Notes: generated by a model not told the origin, from the letters alone. Counted from the first letter of the stretch, positions 19,011 to 27,663 are shown. The stretch is 64,000 nucleotides of DNA from AP-15 sp963772965 (GCA_963772965.1 CAVYZU010000004.1:1-64000); one strand, 5' to 3'. Made by a program: numbers and translations.

Positions 19011-20480
19011 CTAGATGACGATGTAACCGGTCACGAGACCATGAATACCGACGATGCAGCCGATCGCGACGGCGGCAAAGACGACCCACTCGATTGGGGT
19101 GAACAGGCGTTTGTTCTGTTCTCGCCGCGCCCAGAGATAAAGCAGGGTGCCGGGCGCGTAGATGATGGCGGAGAGCAGTAGAAATTTCATGCCCCCGGCC
19201 AAAATCATAAACGCGGTGTAGAAAGTCGCGATGCCCGCAATCGTCAGGTCGCGATAGCGCTCCTGCGGCCGCGTGTCATAGGTCTCGCCGCGCCGTGATA
19301 TCAGGACTGCGTAACCCGCTACCAACAGGTAAGGGATCAGCGACATCGCGCTGCTCAGCTTCAGCATCAATGTAAACGCGTCTTCCGTAAACAGTGTGCT
19401 GATCACAAACAGCTGGACGATGCCGTTGCTGAGCCACAATGCGGTAGCCGGAACTTTGTTTTGGTTCTCGGTGGCAAAGATCCGCGGCATGTCGTCGGTT
19501 TTTGCTGCATTGAACAGGACCTCGGCGGCGATCATCTGCCACGCCAAATAGGCGCCGAGCACCGACACGATCAGCCCGATGCTGACAAAGATCGCACCCC
19601 AATGCCCGACCACCGCCTCCAGAACTGTCGCCATCGACGGCTGCCTGAGGCCGGCGAGCTCGGCCCGCGGCAACACTGCGTAGCTGAGGAGCGTGACCAG
19701 CACCATCAGCGCGGTCACGCCGATGAAGCCGGCAATCGTGGCGGTGCCGACATCAGCCCGGGTTCGGGCATAGCGCGAATAGACGCTGGCGCCCTCGATG
19801 CCGATAAAGACGAATACGGTGACGAGCATCGTCCCGCGGACCTGCTCGAACAGGCTCGTCGCAGGCATCCCTTCGCCGCCCCAAAAGTTCGCGGCAAACA
19901 GATGCCCTTTGAACGAAACCGCGAGGATCACGATGAACAGCAGGATCGGGATGACCTTAGCGACCGTGACGACCTTATTGATGGCCGCAGCCTGCTGGAC
20001 TCCACGCAATACCGTGAAGTGAAAGATCCAGATGCAGATCGACGAAACCAGCACCGCCGCCAGCGTGTCGCCGTTACCGAATATCGGAAAAAAGGCGCCG
20101 AGCGTGGACTTGATCAGCACCCAGTAAAACGTGTTGCCAAGGCACGCACTGACAAAATAGCCGAACGCGGAGAGGAACCCGAGATAGTCGCCAAACCCGG
20201 CCTTGGCGTAGGCGTAAACACCGGCGTCGAGATCGGGCTTGCGCTCGGCCAACGCCTGAAACACGCGCGCCAGAAAGTACATGCCGCCCGCCGCGATGAT
20301 CCACGCGATGATCGCGCCGAATGGACCGGTCGCGGTGGCAAAGGCACGAGGGAGCGAAAAGATCCCGGCGCCGACCATCGAGCCGACGACCATCGCAGTG
20401 AGCGCGAACAGCGAAAATTTCTGGGTTTGTACTGTTTGTACGGTTTCAGCGGTTTGGGCAGTCACTTCTAGGCCTCCCAT
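19011..20480 (-). CDS. arcD: arginine/ornithine-type APC antiporter
   Basis: This 489-residue protein has about 13 hydrophobic segments. It starts with the APC-family first helix TAMVVGSMVGAGIFSLPRAF, whose GAG kink binds the substrate carboxylate. YAKAGFGDYLGFLSAFGYFV and VFVFIGIEGASVYSRYARTR are typical of the basic amino-acid/polyamine antiporter subfamily (ArcD, also called YdgI-like). Adjacency to arginine deiminase suggests exchange of arginine for ornithine or citrulline. It is the first gene of the pair. No clear FNR box was found upstream. Confidence 0.88.
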   Translation of the reverse strand: MGGLEVTAQTAETVQTVQTQKFSLFALTAMVVGSMVGAGIFSLPRAFATATGPFGAIIAWIIAAGGMYFLARVFQALAERKPDLDAGVYAYAKAGFGDYLGFLSAFGYFVSACLGNTFYWVLIKSTLGAFFPIFGNGDTLAAVLVSSICIWIFHFTVLRGVQQAAAINKVVTVAKVIPILLFIVILAVSFKGHLFAANFWGGEGMPATSLFEQVRGTMLVTVFVFIGIEGASVYSRYARTRADVGTATIAGFIGVTALMVLVTLLSYAVLPRAELAGLRQPSMATVLEAVVGHWGAIFVSIGLIVSVLGAYLAWQMIAAEVLFNAAKTDDMPRIFATENQNKVPATALWLSNGIVQLFVISTLFTEDAFTLMLKLSSAMSLIPYLLVAGYAVLISRRGETYDTRPQERYRDLTIAGIATFYTAFMILAGGMKFLLLSAIIYAPGTLLYLWARREQNKRLFTPIEWVVFAAVAIGCIVGIHGLVTGYIVI

Positions 20481-20909
20481 TCCGAGAGCGCGTCACCGAT
20501 CGGATTTGATCCGGCGAGCGAGTTCCTCCCGCAGGCTTTCTGATCTTCCCGAAAATCGGGATTTATTAGCATGGTATCGCCTGTGAATACGGAGGCTAAA
20601 CCCCGTGTCCGCAGCTCGCAATGTCTGCTCGTCCCAGAGCTATCCCCGCCGTCCCAATCAGACAGGCTCCTGTTGCGGGCTTTGCTCAAAGATCTTAGTC
20701 CGTGACTTGCTCCCGACAGTCGTCTGAGCCCCAGAACCAGAGCATCGCCTGCCAGCTTCACTTGGCGGGGCTCGGCCCGATCAGAGCCGCACATTAAACC
20801 GAGTGTGGCGCATTGCGCTTCTCGTGTTGTGGCGACGCTTCACGCCCGCGCAGGCGCGGCCGGCAACGCCTGTGTGCTCGGCAGCCGTTGGCGCGCCCAG
20901 CTCAGTGGG
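20481..20909. other. intergenic, no gene seen
   Basis: This gap holds the upstream region of the arcD-arcA unit and the downstream region of the small exported protein gene. No ORF looks protein-like. I looked for an FNR/ANR site (TTGAT-N4-ATCAA) and found only a lone half-site (TTTGATCC near 20498), which is not enough to call. Confidence 0.4.
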
Positions 20910-21284
20910 TTACTGTGTTGGCCTCCCGACGTCGCCCGCCCGCCGACCGACATCCGGTTCATCGCGGTTGGGTTGGCGGCCGGTAACCTGGGACAATTCT
21001 TGCCGGTTCAGCTGCTCAGTCTGACTATTAGCGCCGGATGGATGACCCGCCGGGTGGACGGCATGGCGCGAGTGATGGCCGCGGGCCACGGAGCCCCTAG
21101 CGCCTCTCTCGGAGGTCGCCCTCCCTCCGGCTGGCATCCGGTTCATCGACTGCACCGGTGCCGCAGTTGGTGCGGGCGCGTTCACACCAGGCGGGGGTGC
21201 CGTCGAGGGAGCTGGTTGCGCCCAGACCGGCGCGGAGATCGCGAGGGCGGCAATCGCTGCCAAGCCGATCGAGAGATGCTTCAC
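20910..21284 (-). CDS. small exported low-complexity protein (124 aa)
   Basis: A standard signal peptide (MKHLSIGLAAIAALAIS, cleavage near WAQ) is followed by Pro/Ala-rich and then Arg/His/Gly-rich sequence with little predicted order. The mature part contains HHSRHAVHPAGHPSG and a Gln/Asn-rich SQTEQLNRQEL segment. I do not recognise a domain. It is encoded upstream of arcD-arcA and downstream of the DUF1269 gene on the same strand. Confidence 0.5.
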   Translation of the reverse strand: MKHLSIGLAAIAALAISAPVWAQPAPSTAPPPGVNAPAPTAAPVQSMNRMPAGGRATSERGARGSVARGHHSRHAVHPAGHPSGANSQTEQLNRQELSQVTGRQPNRDEPDVGRRAGDVGRPTQ

Positions 21285-21350
21285 GGTCTAGTCCTCCTCC
21301 TCATCATGGTGCCAAACGGTCGCGGCGCCGATGGTGGCCGCCCAAAGGTC

Positions 21351-21845
21351 TCAACACGCGGCCCTTGCAGCCCGTGCACCCGCCAAGGCCGCCTGAAGCG
21401 CTTCTTCCTTGGTCTCGTCGAACGAACTGCGCAGCACCGTGCCGCCGATGCCGTGGAGTTCCGCAAGCACCTTATCGGTGGTCATCTTGCGGATCAGCAG
21501 GAAAAGGGTGGCGTTGCCGGATCGCAAGCTCCTTGCCACCTGCTTCATGAACTCATCGTTGATCCCGAGATCGGCCAGCTGCCCAGTGAGCGCACCGGAA
21601 GCAGCGCCGCTCGCCAGTGGTATCATATACAAGAGCCCGATCAGCGAGCCCCAGAGCAAGCCGGAGACCGCACCTTGTTGGACTGGTTGGAAGAGCTGAC
21701 TGAGCTTGATGCGCCCGTCATTCTTCACCGCAACAACGGCGTCGCCCAACTCGATCAAATATTCCTTCTGCATCGCGAGCAGTATCTCGCGCACGCCTTC
21801 CGCCTTTTCCTCGCTTGGAAATTCGATTACGAGCAGGTCAGACAA
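21351..21845 (-). CDS. DUF1269 protein
   Basis: This is a protein of about 164 residues. It begins SDLLVIEFPSEEKAEGVREI, followed by YLIELGDAVVAVKNDGRIKL, a glycine-rich hydrophobic hairpin (GLLWGSLIGLLYMIPLASGA) and NATLFLLIRKMTTDKVLAEL. This is the pattern of DUF1269, a family of predicted membrane-associated proteins of unknown role. I prefer a TTG start at 21845 over the longer frame because the family begins here and AGAAAG lies about 9 nt upstream. It lies downstream of the GrrM locus on the same strand, 83 bp from the next gene. Confidence 0.7.
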   Translation of the reverse strand: MSDLLVIEFPSEEKAEGVREILLAMQKEYLIELGDAVVAVKNDGRIKLSQLFQPVQQGAVSGLLWGSLIGLLYMIPLASGAASGALTGQLADLGINDEFMKQVARSLRSGNATLFLLIRKMTTDKVLAELHGIGGTVLRSSFDETKEEALQAALAGARAARAAC

Positions 21846-21928
21846 GGGCTGGATCTTTCTGTACGATAAAATTTGATGGCACGGGCGCGCGCCTTGACCG
21901 CACCCCGGCCCATGCAAGCGTCCGATGG

Positions 21929-22267
21929 CTAACTTTTGATTTGAAGCGTCCTGGGATCGAAATGGACGACTTCCATCGCGCCATTTGGCAGCTGTACGAC
22001 CGCGACGCCCTTTGCCCAATCGAGGGCGACGATCAGGCTCGCCTCATGCTTTATTTTGATGTTGTTGAGCAGCATAACCTGCAGAACTTCCGTGACTGAG
22101 TTGCCGCCGACAGCTCTGGCTTTGACCTGCGCCTGCATCTCGGGGCTGAGACCGGCCAGCTCTGCCTGCTCCAGTGGCGTCGCCGCCAGAGCGTGGGCAA
22201 CTGGCGAACCGATCAAGGCGATGGCTGCGCAGACGGCCAACGCCGAATTTTTGCAATACCGCGGCAT
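21929..22267 (-). CDS. exported protein of the Grr locus (112 aa)
   Basis: A signal peptide (about residues 1-28, ending VAHALA) precedes a compact 84-residue domain with TPLEQAELAGLSPEMQAQVK, a helix-strand LLNNIKIKHEASLIVALD, and an end at VVHFDPRTLQIKS. The start at 22267 is supported by AAGGAGA 7 nt upstream. I do not recognise the family. It lies on the same strand as grrA-grrM, and its upstream region contains a diverged copy of the element found upstream of grrA. I infer it belongs to the same regulon, possibly as a periplasmic partner of the modified peptide. Confidence 0.65.
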   Translation of the reverse strand: MPRYCKNSALAVCAAIALIGSPVAHALAATPLEQAELAGLSPEMQAQVKARAVGGNSVTEVLQVMLLNNIKIKHEASLIVALDWAKGVAVVQLPNGAMEVVHFDPRTLQIKS

Positions 22268-22375
22268 GAAGTATCTCCTTCCCGGGAATGGTCCAATAGC
22301 CATAGCCGCCCGCGGCCACAGCTCTCGACGTGCTCGACAGTCTTGCCAGACTATAACGAAATTGCTAGCGCTTGA

Positions 22376-22437
22376 GATGAGCTCGGAATCCCATAACAGG
22401 GACTGAGCGTCCCAATATTTGCCGGGGCAGCCTACTA
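22376..22437 (-). promoter_or_regulatory. copy 2 of the shared Grr upstream element
   Basis: This is about 60 bp closely similar to 24926-24989. On the minus strand it contains TTGGGACGCT and TGGGATTCC about 21 bp apart, then CGAGCTCATC. It lies about 110-170 bp upstream of the gene starting at 22267. Two TGGGA half-sites two helical turns apart suggest binding of a tandem or dimeric regulator. The function is inferred from conservation between the two copies only. Confidence 0.55.
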
Positions 22438-22502
22438 CGGTTCGGTTACCGGATTCGGCTACGGATATGTAACCCATGTCGGACTGCGTGGCGTGGCGCC
22501 GT

Positions 22503-23240
22503 TTATTCCCAGAATGCCGCCACAATCGTGTTGTCATGACCGAGGATCAGAGTAAGCCGGTTCGGATTTTGTGTGATGCCTCTGATGCCGCGTGATGGGC
22601 TAACCCATCGCAGTACCTCTGGAAGCTCTTCCTGTCGGACAATACCTTGTTGCCCGGCCTGCGCTTGCCCCTTTTCGACGAATTTCTTTCCGACGCAGGC
22701 TTCGCATCCGTTGACCTTGATCGTCACCTGACTGGTGCCGGGCAACTGCGTGACCTCGATGGCATTCTCCGAGGCATGGACACGCACACCCTTGAACGGG
22801 TGGCCCTGTTCAAGCGGGAAGATGGCACCGATCGGGACAAAACCTTCGGCCTTCTGCGATTCCTCCGGCATCGTCGCGATGAATTGCAGATCGAGGATAT
22901 CGTCGGCTGGCTTTCCCGCGAATGTCGGGACCAGTTGCGGCTCACTCCAGCCTGCGGATCCCGTCAACCCCGTCACCCGCACAATATCGAGCTTAGGGTC
23001 GACTGCCGTCCGCAGGACTTCGACACTGGTGACATAGAGCACCGGGAGTTCGGTCGACGAGGTGGTATCAGACGGCGCGGCAGGTTCCGCCATTTGCGCA
23101 GCTTCCGCAGCACCATATTGCGGCGCGGACCCACCAAAGCTCGACGGCGGGGTGCCTTGGGCCAGCGCAACGCAGATCAGACCTCCTTGCATCGCAGCAC
23201 CGACACCGAACGCGGCCAACCGACGGAATGTCTTGCTCAT
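22503..23240 (-). CDS. exported protein downstream of GrrM (245 aa)
   Basis: The gene begins one base after the stop of the GrrM gene. The GGAG of its ribosome-binding site lies inside the GrrM 3' end, so translation is probably coupled. I chose the ATG at 23240 (MSKTFRRLAAFGVGAAM) over an upstream ATG for that reason. A signal peptide ends near VALAQ. A Ser/Pro-rich linker and a beta-rich domain follow (LPVLYVTSVEVLRTA, LDLQFIATMPEESQ, HPFKGVRVHASENAIEVTQ), with a CEAC pair and an end at NTIVAAFWE. I do not recognise the family. The position suggests a periplasmic protein that carries, cleaves or receives the modified peptide. Confidence 0.7.
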   Translation of the reverse strand: MSKTFRRLAAFGVGAAMQGGLICVALAQGTPPSSFGGSAPQYGAAEAAQMAEPAAPSDTTSSTELPVLYVTSVEVLRTAVDPKLDIVRVTGLTGSAGWSEPQLVPTFAGKPADDILDLQFIATMPEESQKAEGFVPIGAIFPLEQGHPFKGVRVHASENAIEVTQLPGTSQVTIKVNGCEACVGKKFVEKGQAQAGQQGIVRQEELPEVLRWVSPSRGIRGITQNPNRLTLILGHDNTIVAAFWE

Positions 23241-23241
23241 C

Positions 23242-24468
23242 CTACTTCTCCAAGTCAACGGTAGTCATCCACGTACGCCAGCGCTCCGATGGGTCTCTTG
23301 CGCCCGATAACTCCACGCAGGGACCGCGGGAGCCGCTCCAGTCAGATTTGTTTGGTTGCGCCCGATCGAGCGTGTCGAGCACGAGATCAATGGCCCGCAT
23401 CTTGGTCAGCCGGCAATAGACGGTCTCAGTGCTGGCAAAGGTTCCGTTTTCTGCGAGTTTGTTGACCGGCTCACCCCCACCGCAGACGCTGAAATACTCG
23501 CAGCGCTCCCGGCACATCTCCACGCCCGCTGCGATGTCTCTCAGCATTCTCGTCAAATTCGGCCGCTGCGGCAGATCGCTAAGGGCGTCGCGGTTGATAT
23601 TGCCCAGCAAGAAGTCGCCGTAATCCCGGTTCTTCAATCCGAGCAACTCGGGCGAGAAGGTCGATATGTTTCCGGCCCAATCCATGCTGATAATGGCGAA
23701 CGGCTCGACGAGCTGGTTGCCGAATGCGGCATCCTGCGGCCGGATCACCTGCTGGAGCGCGTGCTCGATTTCACGAATGAAGGTAAGCCTGCCAGGAGCC
23801 GCACTAGACAATCGCCAGAACTCGCTCAGGAACCGATAATAGGCGGCTTCGACCCCAATTTCGGCGAAGGAACGAGAGACGTGGTCACCCTCGGATTCCT
23901 CAACATTGAAGCACACCTCCTCAATCCCCTCCTCGACATAGAAATCGAACATCTCGCGGGCCGCTGTCATGCTCGCCGCTGACAGGACCGAGATCACGTG
24001 AAACGGAACACCGTTCCGGCGCAGCAATCGGATGCCGGCGATCGTCTTGTCGAAGGTGCCGCGGCCCGCGCGCGTCAGCCGGTTCAGATCATGAAAATGC
24101 TTGGGCCCGTCGATGCTGACCCCAACATTGACCGCCGCCGTGATGAAAAATTCGCACCAAGCTTGATCAATCAGCGTTCCATTCGTCTGGAACGAATGCG
24201 TCACAGCCAAGCCCGCGGGCATCAGCCGGTCGATCATTCGGAAAGCATCGCAATAGAAGGTGATCGGCAGAACCATTGGTTCGCCGGCGTGCCATACTAC
24301 CGAAAGGCAGTCCCGCACCCAGCCCGAGGCGAAGACCTGAGAGAAAAGGTTGACGAGGGTTTGCTGAGCGACGACCGCCTTGGAGTTTCGATCGGGAAGA
24401 TAACAATATCTGCAATCAATGTTGCAGAACGGGGTGGGTTGGACGACCAGCAGCTCTACCCTAGGCAT
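23242..24468 (-). CDS. grrM: GrrM-type radical SAM/SPASM peptide maturase
   Basis: This 408-residue enzyme has the radical SAM motif CNIDCRYCY (Cys 15, 19, 22) and a SPASM-type C-terminal Cys set (MCRERCEYFSVCGGG, then VYCRLTK) for auxiliary [4Fe-4S] clusters. HAGEPMVLP and TNGTLID are typical of maturases that act on peptides. The GrrM/OscB family forms cyclophane crosslinks between aromatic ring carbons and a nearby side chain. The start at ATG 24468 gives the usual family length; a longer frame runs into grrA and was rejected. It lies 31 bp downstream of the Trp-rich precursor gene, which is its likely substrate. Confidence 0.85.
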   Translation of the reverse strand: MPRVELLVVQPTPFCNIDCRYCYLPDRNSKAVVAQQTLVNLFSQVFASGWVRDCLSVVWHAGEPMVLPITFYCDAFRMIDRLMPAGLAVTHSFQTNGTLIDQAWCEFFITAAVNVGVSIDGPKHFHDLNRLTRAGRGTFDKTIAGIRLLRRNGVPFHVISVLSAASMTAAREMFDFYVEEGIEEVCFNVEESEGDHVSRSFAEIGVEAAYYRFLSEFWRLSSAAPGRLTFIREIEHALQQVIRPQDAAFGNQLVEPFAIISMDWAGNISTFSPELLGLKNRDYGDFLLGNINRDALSDLPQRPNLTRMLRDIAAGVEMCRERCEYFSVCGGGEPVNKLAENGTFASTETVYCRLTKMRAIDLVLDTLDRAQPNKSDWSGSRGPCVELSGARDPSERWRTWMTTVDLEK

Positions 24469-24499
24469 CGGGCGCGCCCCGCTCTGCCTGAACCGGCCT

Positions 24500-24865
24500 T
24501 CACCAGTTACGCCACCAATTGTTCCACCTGTTCGCGCCGTTGCGCCAATTGTTCCACGGCCGACCCCAGCCCCAACCTCGGCGCCCGCCCCAACCCCAGT
24601 TATTCCACCGATTTCCCCAAGCGAGCTGGAGACCGCGATTGGCCGACTCAGCCCCGCGCTCGGAGCCGGCCACAGTGGACACAGCCTCGCGAATGGCGGC
24701 GAGCCGCTCGGAGACTGGGACTTCACCAGAGGCCGACTCCTGCAAGCTTGTCGGATCGTCACGGGCGACACTCGGTGCTGTGGCGCCGAGCAATAGCGAA
24801 GCGCCGACCGCTCCGATGGGAACAATCCCAGACAGGATCTTGAGGTATTTCTCACGCAGCGACAT
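24500..24865 (-). CDS. grrA: GrrA-type Trp/Gly-rich cyclophane RiPP precursor
   Basis: This 121-residue peptide has an N-terminal hydrophobic export-type segment (KYLKILSGIVPIGAVGASLL) and an acidic leader to about residue 80. The core of about 40 residues consists almost only of Trp, Gly, Asn and Arg. It has Trp-Asn-Asn at about residues 87, 104 and 114, and Trp-Arg-Asn at about 107 and 118. Aromatic-X-Asn/Asp triplets are the known crosslinking sites of three-residue cyclophane RiPPs, so up to five rings are possible. It is encoded immediately upstream of the radical SAM maturase. The N-terminal segment suggests the product leaves the cytoplasm. Its activity is unknown. Confidence 0.85.
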   Translation of the reverse strand: MSLREKYLKILSGIVPIGAVGASLLLGATAPSVARDDPTSLQESASGEVPVSERLAAIREAVSTVAGSERGAESANRGLQLAWGNRWNNWGWGGRRGWGWGRPWNNWRNGANRWNNWWRNW

Positions 24866-24925
24866 CGCTATGCCTCACGCCGACTGTCACCCGGCACGAA
24901 GCTTACCAAGGTCGGTAGTGCAACA

Positions 24926-24989
24926 GATGAGCCTGGAATCCCAGAAAAGGGCTGGGCATCCCAATCTTCACCGGGACAGTTTGCTACCC
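24926..24989 (-). promoter_or_regulatory. copy 1 of the shared Grr upstream element
   Basis: This is about 64 bp lying 61-124 bp upstream of grrA. On the minus strand it reads GGGTAGCAAACTG, then TTGGGATGCC and TGGGATTCC about 20 bp apart, then CAGGCTCATC. The same arrangement recurs at 22376-22437. The conservation between two otherwise unrelated intergenic regions points to a regulator-binding site or promoter. Confidence 0.55.
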
Positions 24990-25038
24990 ATCTGGTATGC
25001 GCCTCCGCTGCCGCCCCGCAAAGTGATCGCGGCGGCAG

Positions 25039-25060
25039 GCGGGTAGGGTGCCCGCTTTTT
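25039..25060 (+). terminator. intrinsic terminator-like hairpin
   Basis: GCGGG, a seven-base loop, CCCGC and then TTTTT form a short hairpin with a U-tract on the plus strand. A second GC-rich inverted repeat overlaps it upstream. No plus-strand gene precedes it, so if it acts it would stop antisense transcription into the recombinase gene. Confidence 0.35.
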
Positions 25061-25079
25061 CGGCCCGTCGGCCTAGCCG

Positions 25080-26090
25080 CTACGATCGGAGGCTATCGCG
25101 CGGCCCGCAGCGGCACACTTCTGCCGCCGGCTTCTCATCGCCCATCAATTCGGCCGTGCGGTTTGCCACTGCGTCGGCAGCGGAGAGCAGTACGGCGTCG
25201 GCGGCATGGACATAGCGGCTCGTCACCGTCCGTCCCTTGTGGCCGACCAGCGCCGCGATGGTTGATTCGCTATATCCGAGGTCTGCAGCGAGCGATGTGA
25301 ACGAGTGCCGCAATACATGCGGGGTTATGTCCGGTGGCAGCCCAGCGAGTTTAGCAATGCGCGGCCAAAACTTCTTGAAATGTAAGATCGTTTCAGCGCC
25401 GCTGCGGGATGCCGGAAATACGCGATCGGCGCCCGTGCGTGGCAAGCCCTTCAATGCGTCGCAAGCAGCATGCGAGAGCGGGCGAATGCTGCGACCGGTC
25501 TTTGTGTCGGCGAGTGTGGCCGTGCGCCGGGCAAGGTCGACTTCGGACCAACGCAACCCCGCCGCCTCACCGCTGCGCCAACCTGTACAGGCCAGAAATC
25601 GTGCAGCGGCAATCGCAGGCGGCCAAAAGCCCAACACCTCGGCCTTGCGCGCGGCATCGCCGAGTACCGCGTATTCGTCATCACTGAGCCTCCTGCTGCG
25701 CTCCCGATCGGCAAATCGCGCGACACCGTGCACGGGGTTATCGGAGCACATGTGGCGCCGGACGGCATAGGTAAAGATAGCGCCAAGGAGTCCAACCGCT
25801 CGTGTTGCCGCCGTTCGGCCGCCGGTAACACGCGCCAAGCCGCGCTTTCTTGCCGTCTTTGTCTTGCCGGCCGTTCGGCCCTCTGCGACATCGTGCAAGA
25901 AGCGCTCGATGTCGTCGTGAGTGACGGCACCAACGGTGAGCCCTCCCAAAAGCGGCTTGATGTGGCGCTCCACCCGGCCCTTATCGACCGCGAGCGTGCT
26001 TGATTTTTTCGGCTCTTTGCTGCGTGTCAATACCCGGCCGGCTTCGGCATCCACAAGGTATGCGTCACAGAGTTCGGAAACACCTGTCAT
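25080..26090 (-). CDS. tyrosine site-specific recombinase, N-terminally truncated
   Basis: The catalytic domain is complete: Arg in TGWRSGEAAGLRW, Lys in DTKTG, HVLRHSF (His and Arg), a His in ALVGHKG and the Tyr in SRYVHAAD. A core-binding domain precedes it (KGRVERHIKPLLGGLTVGAV). The frame extends upstream without a start to about 26186 (AKAILGEVANGADPAAETR) and meets a stop, so the N-terminal arm-binding domain of this integrase type is missing. The ATG at 26090 is internal to the usual protein. It was probably the integrase of an island. No att repeat or tRNA is seen beside it. Confidence 0.75.
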   Translation of the reverse strand: MTGVSELCDAYLVDAEAGRVLTRSKEPKKSSTLAVDKGRVERHIKPLLGGLTVGAVTHDDIERFLHDVAEGRTAGKTKTARKRGLARVTGGRTAATRAVGLLGAIFTYAVRRHMCSDNPVHGVARFADRERSRRLSDDEYAVLGDAARKAEVLGFWPPAIAAARFLACTGWRSGEAAGLRWSEVDLARRTATLADTKTGRSIRPLSHAACDALKGLPRTGADRVFPASRSGAETILHFKKFWPRIAKLAGLPPDITPHVLRHSFTSLAADLGYSESTIAALVGHKGRTVTSRYVHAADAVLLSAADAVANRTAELMGDEKPAAEVCRCGPRDSLRS

Positions 26091-26186
26091 TTTGCGACCC
26101 GCTCGCGTCTCAGCTGCAGGATCGGCGCCGTTGGCAACCTCGCCCAGAATGGCTTTGGCCCTTTCGCGCGCGAGGAAGACGAGCTA

Positions 26187-26503
26187 ATGATCGCGGCTTA
26201 TCAGGAGGGGTTGGGCCGGGTGCTGGCGAGAGGCCTCGGTTTCGTATTCGGGGCAATCGCGCTTACCCAAAGACGCCGTCCAATTCGGCGCATGAAATGC
26301 TGAGCGGCCGTTCAGGTCACTGAATTAAGGCGCCAATGCCGCTGTTCACGGTGCCGTTTGGTATCCCTTATGATGAGATAACAAGCGGCATAGCCTTCGC
26401 CGGCTACCAACTATTTCGTCCACGATCCAACCAAGGTTGCCTCTGCAACATGACGTGGGGGTCCGTCACTGCTAGCCCGTAGCTGGTCCTACGCTCGAAC
26501 GGA
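26187..26503. other. intergenic, no gene seen
   Basis: This is non-coding sequence between the truncated recombinase and the end of the long hydrogenase/AOR operon. I see no protein-like frame, tRNA or repeated attachment site. It may contain the lost 5' end of the recombinase gene or the terminator of the operon, but neither is recognisable. Confidence 0.4.
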
Positions 26504-27661
26504 TCAGTCGGCTGCATGCATGCTCGTGATTTGGCGTATGGCGATGACGAGCGCGTCGACATCGCCGCGGGTATTGAATTGGCCGAAGCTGACCCGCACC
26601 GTTCCCTCAGGAAAAGTCCCGATGGCATGGTGCGCTGCCGGGGAACAATGCAGCCCGGTGCGCACGGCAATCCCAAAGGACTCGTCGAGGATCGTCCCGG
26701 TAAGCGCGACGTCCCCACCATCGAGCCGAAACGAGACGACGCCGGTACGGGGTGCCGGGTCGCAATAGACGGTGACGCCGTCAATCTGCCGCAGCCCGTC
26801 AGCCAATAGCCGCGTGAGGTTAGCCTCGTGCTCGGCGATAGCGGTTACGCCGACAGACCTGACGAAACGGACCCCAGCGGCCAATCCGGCAATGCCCGGC
26901 AGGTTGAGGGTTCCCGCCTCGAGCCGCCAGGGATACTGCTCGGGCTGTTCGGGGCTTTCCGACTTGAAGCCGGTGCCGCCCTCGCGAAAGGGTTTTATCG
27001 CCAAAGGAGCGGACAGGACAAGCACGCCGGTTCCCATAGGTCCATAGAGCCCCTTGTGTCCCGGAGCCGCCAGGACATCCACACCAAGAGCTTGCATATC
27101 GATGTCGAGATCTCCGGCGCTCTGTGCCGCGTCGAGAATGAGCAATCCGCCCCGCTCGTGGGTCATCTCGGCAATTTCTTTGACGGGCGACACGCAGCCC
27201 GTGACGTTCGAGACGTGCGAGAGGACGACGTAATCGACTCGGTCACGGCAGAGCTCGCGAAAATGATCGAGGTCGATACCGAATGTCTTGGTTGATTTCG
27301 CCACCGCAACCTGCGCCCCGCTGTGGCTCAGTGCGTAGAGTGGGCGCGTGACCGAGTTGTGCTCATAGGGCCCGGTCACGACCCGGTCGCCCGCTTTGAT
27401 CAGTCCCTTCAACGCCAGGTTCAGGGCGTCGGTGCAGTTCAGCGTAAAGATGACCCGCTCGGGAGCCGGCGCATTAAACAGGCGGCAGACCTCTTGCCTG
27501 GCCTCGTCGACGATGCGTTGCGCATCGACCGACATCCGATACGAGCCGCGGCCCGGGTTGGCCCCGTGTTCACGCATTGCCGTATCGACCGCGCGATAGA
27601 CCTCTTCCGGCTTCGGCCAGGTCGTCGCTGCGTTATCGAGGTAGATCTTGCCCTCGGTCAT
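26504..27661 (-). CDS. class-V aminotransferase / cysteine desulfurase family
   Basis: This 385-residue PLP enzyme starts IYLDNAATTWPKPEEV. It has the PLP-lysine in LAAPGHKGLYGP and a candidate catalytic Cys in RTGLHCSPAAHH, the layout of the NifS/SufS-like subfamily. It would release sulfur from cysteine as a persulfide. It closes a minus-strand operon that also encodes a ThiF/MoeB-like activator and a MoaD-like carrier, which together could supply the dithiolene sulfur of the tungstopterin in the AOR. Iron-sulfur assembly for the hydrogenase is an alternative role. It lies about 110 bp downstream of the neighbouring hypothetical gene. Confidence 0.85.
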   Translation of the reverse strand: MTEGKIYLDNAATTWPKPEEVYRAVDTAMREHGANPGRGSYRMSVDAQRIVDEARQEVCRLFNAPAPERVIFTLNCTDALNLALKGLIKAGDRVVTGPYEHNSVTRPLYALSHSGAQVAVAKSTKTFGIDLDHFRELCRDRVDYVVLSHVSNVTGCVSPVKEIAEMTHERGGLLILDAAQSAGDLDIDMQALGVDVLAAPGHKGLYGPMGTGVLVLSAPLAIKPFREGGTGFKSESPEQPEQYPWRLEAGTLNLPGIAGLAAGVRFVRSVGVTAIAEHEANLTRLLADGLRQIDGVTVYCDPAPRTGVVSFRLDGGDVALTGTILDESFGIAVRTGLHCSPAAHHAIGTFPEGTVRVSFGQFNTRGDVDALVIAIRQITSMHAAD

Positions 27662-27663
27662 GC

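Noticed and set aside
19461..20471. 336-residue open frame on the plus strand
   Set aside because: It is highly charged, low-complexity shadow of the arcD membrane-protein gene.
20490..20515. FNR/ANR box upstream of arcD
   Set aside because: Only one half-site is present.
24469..24855. Longer 537-residue form of GrrM
   Set aside because: The extension is antiphase to the grrA precursor and has no family match; the ATG at 24468 gives the normal length.
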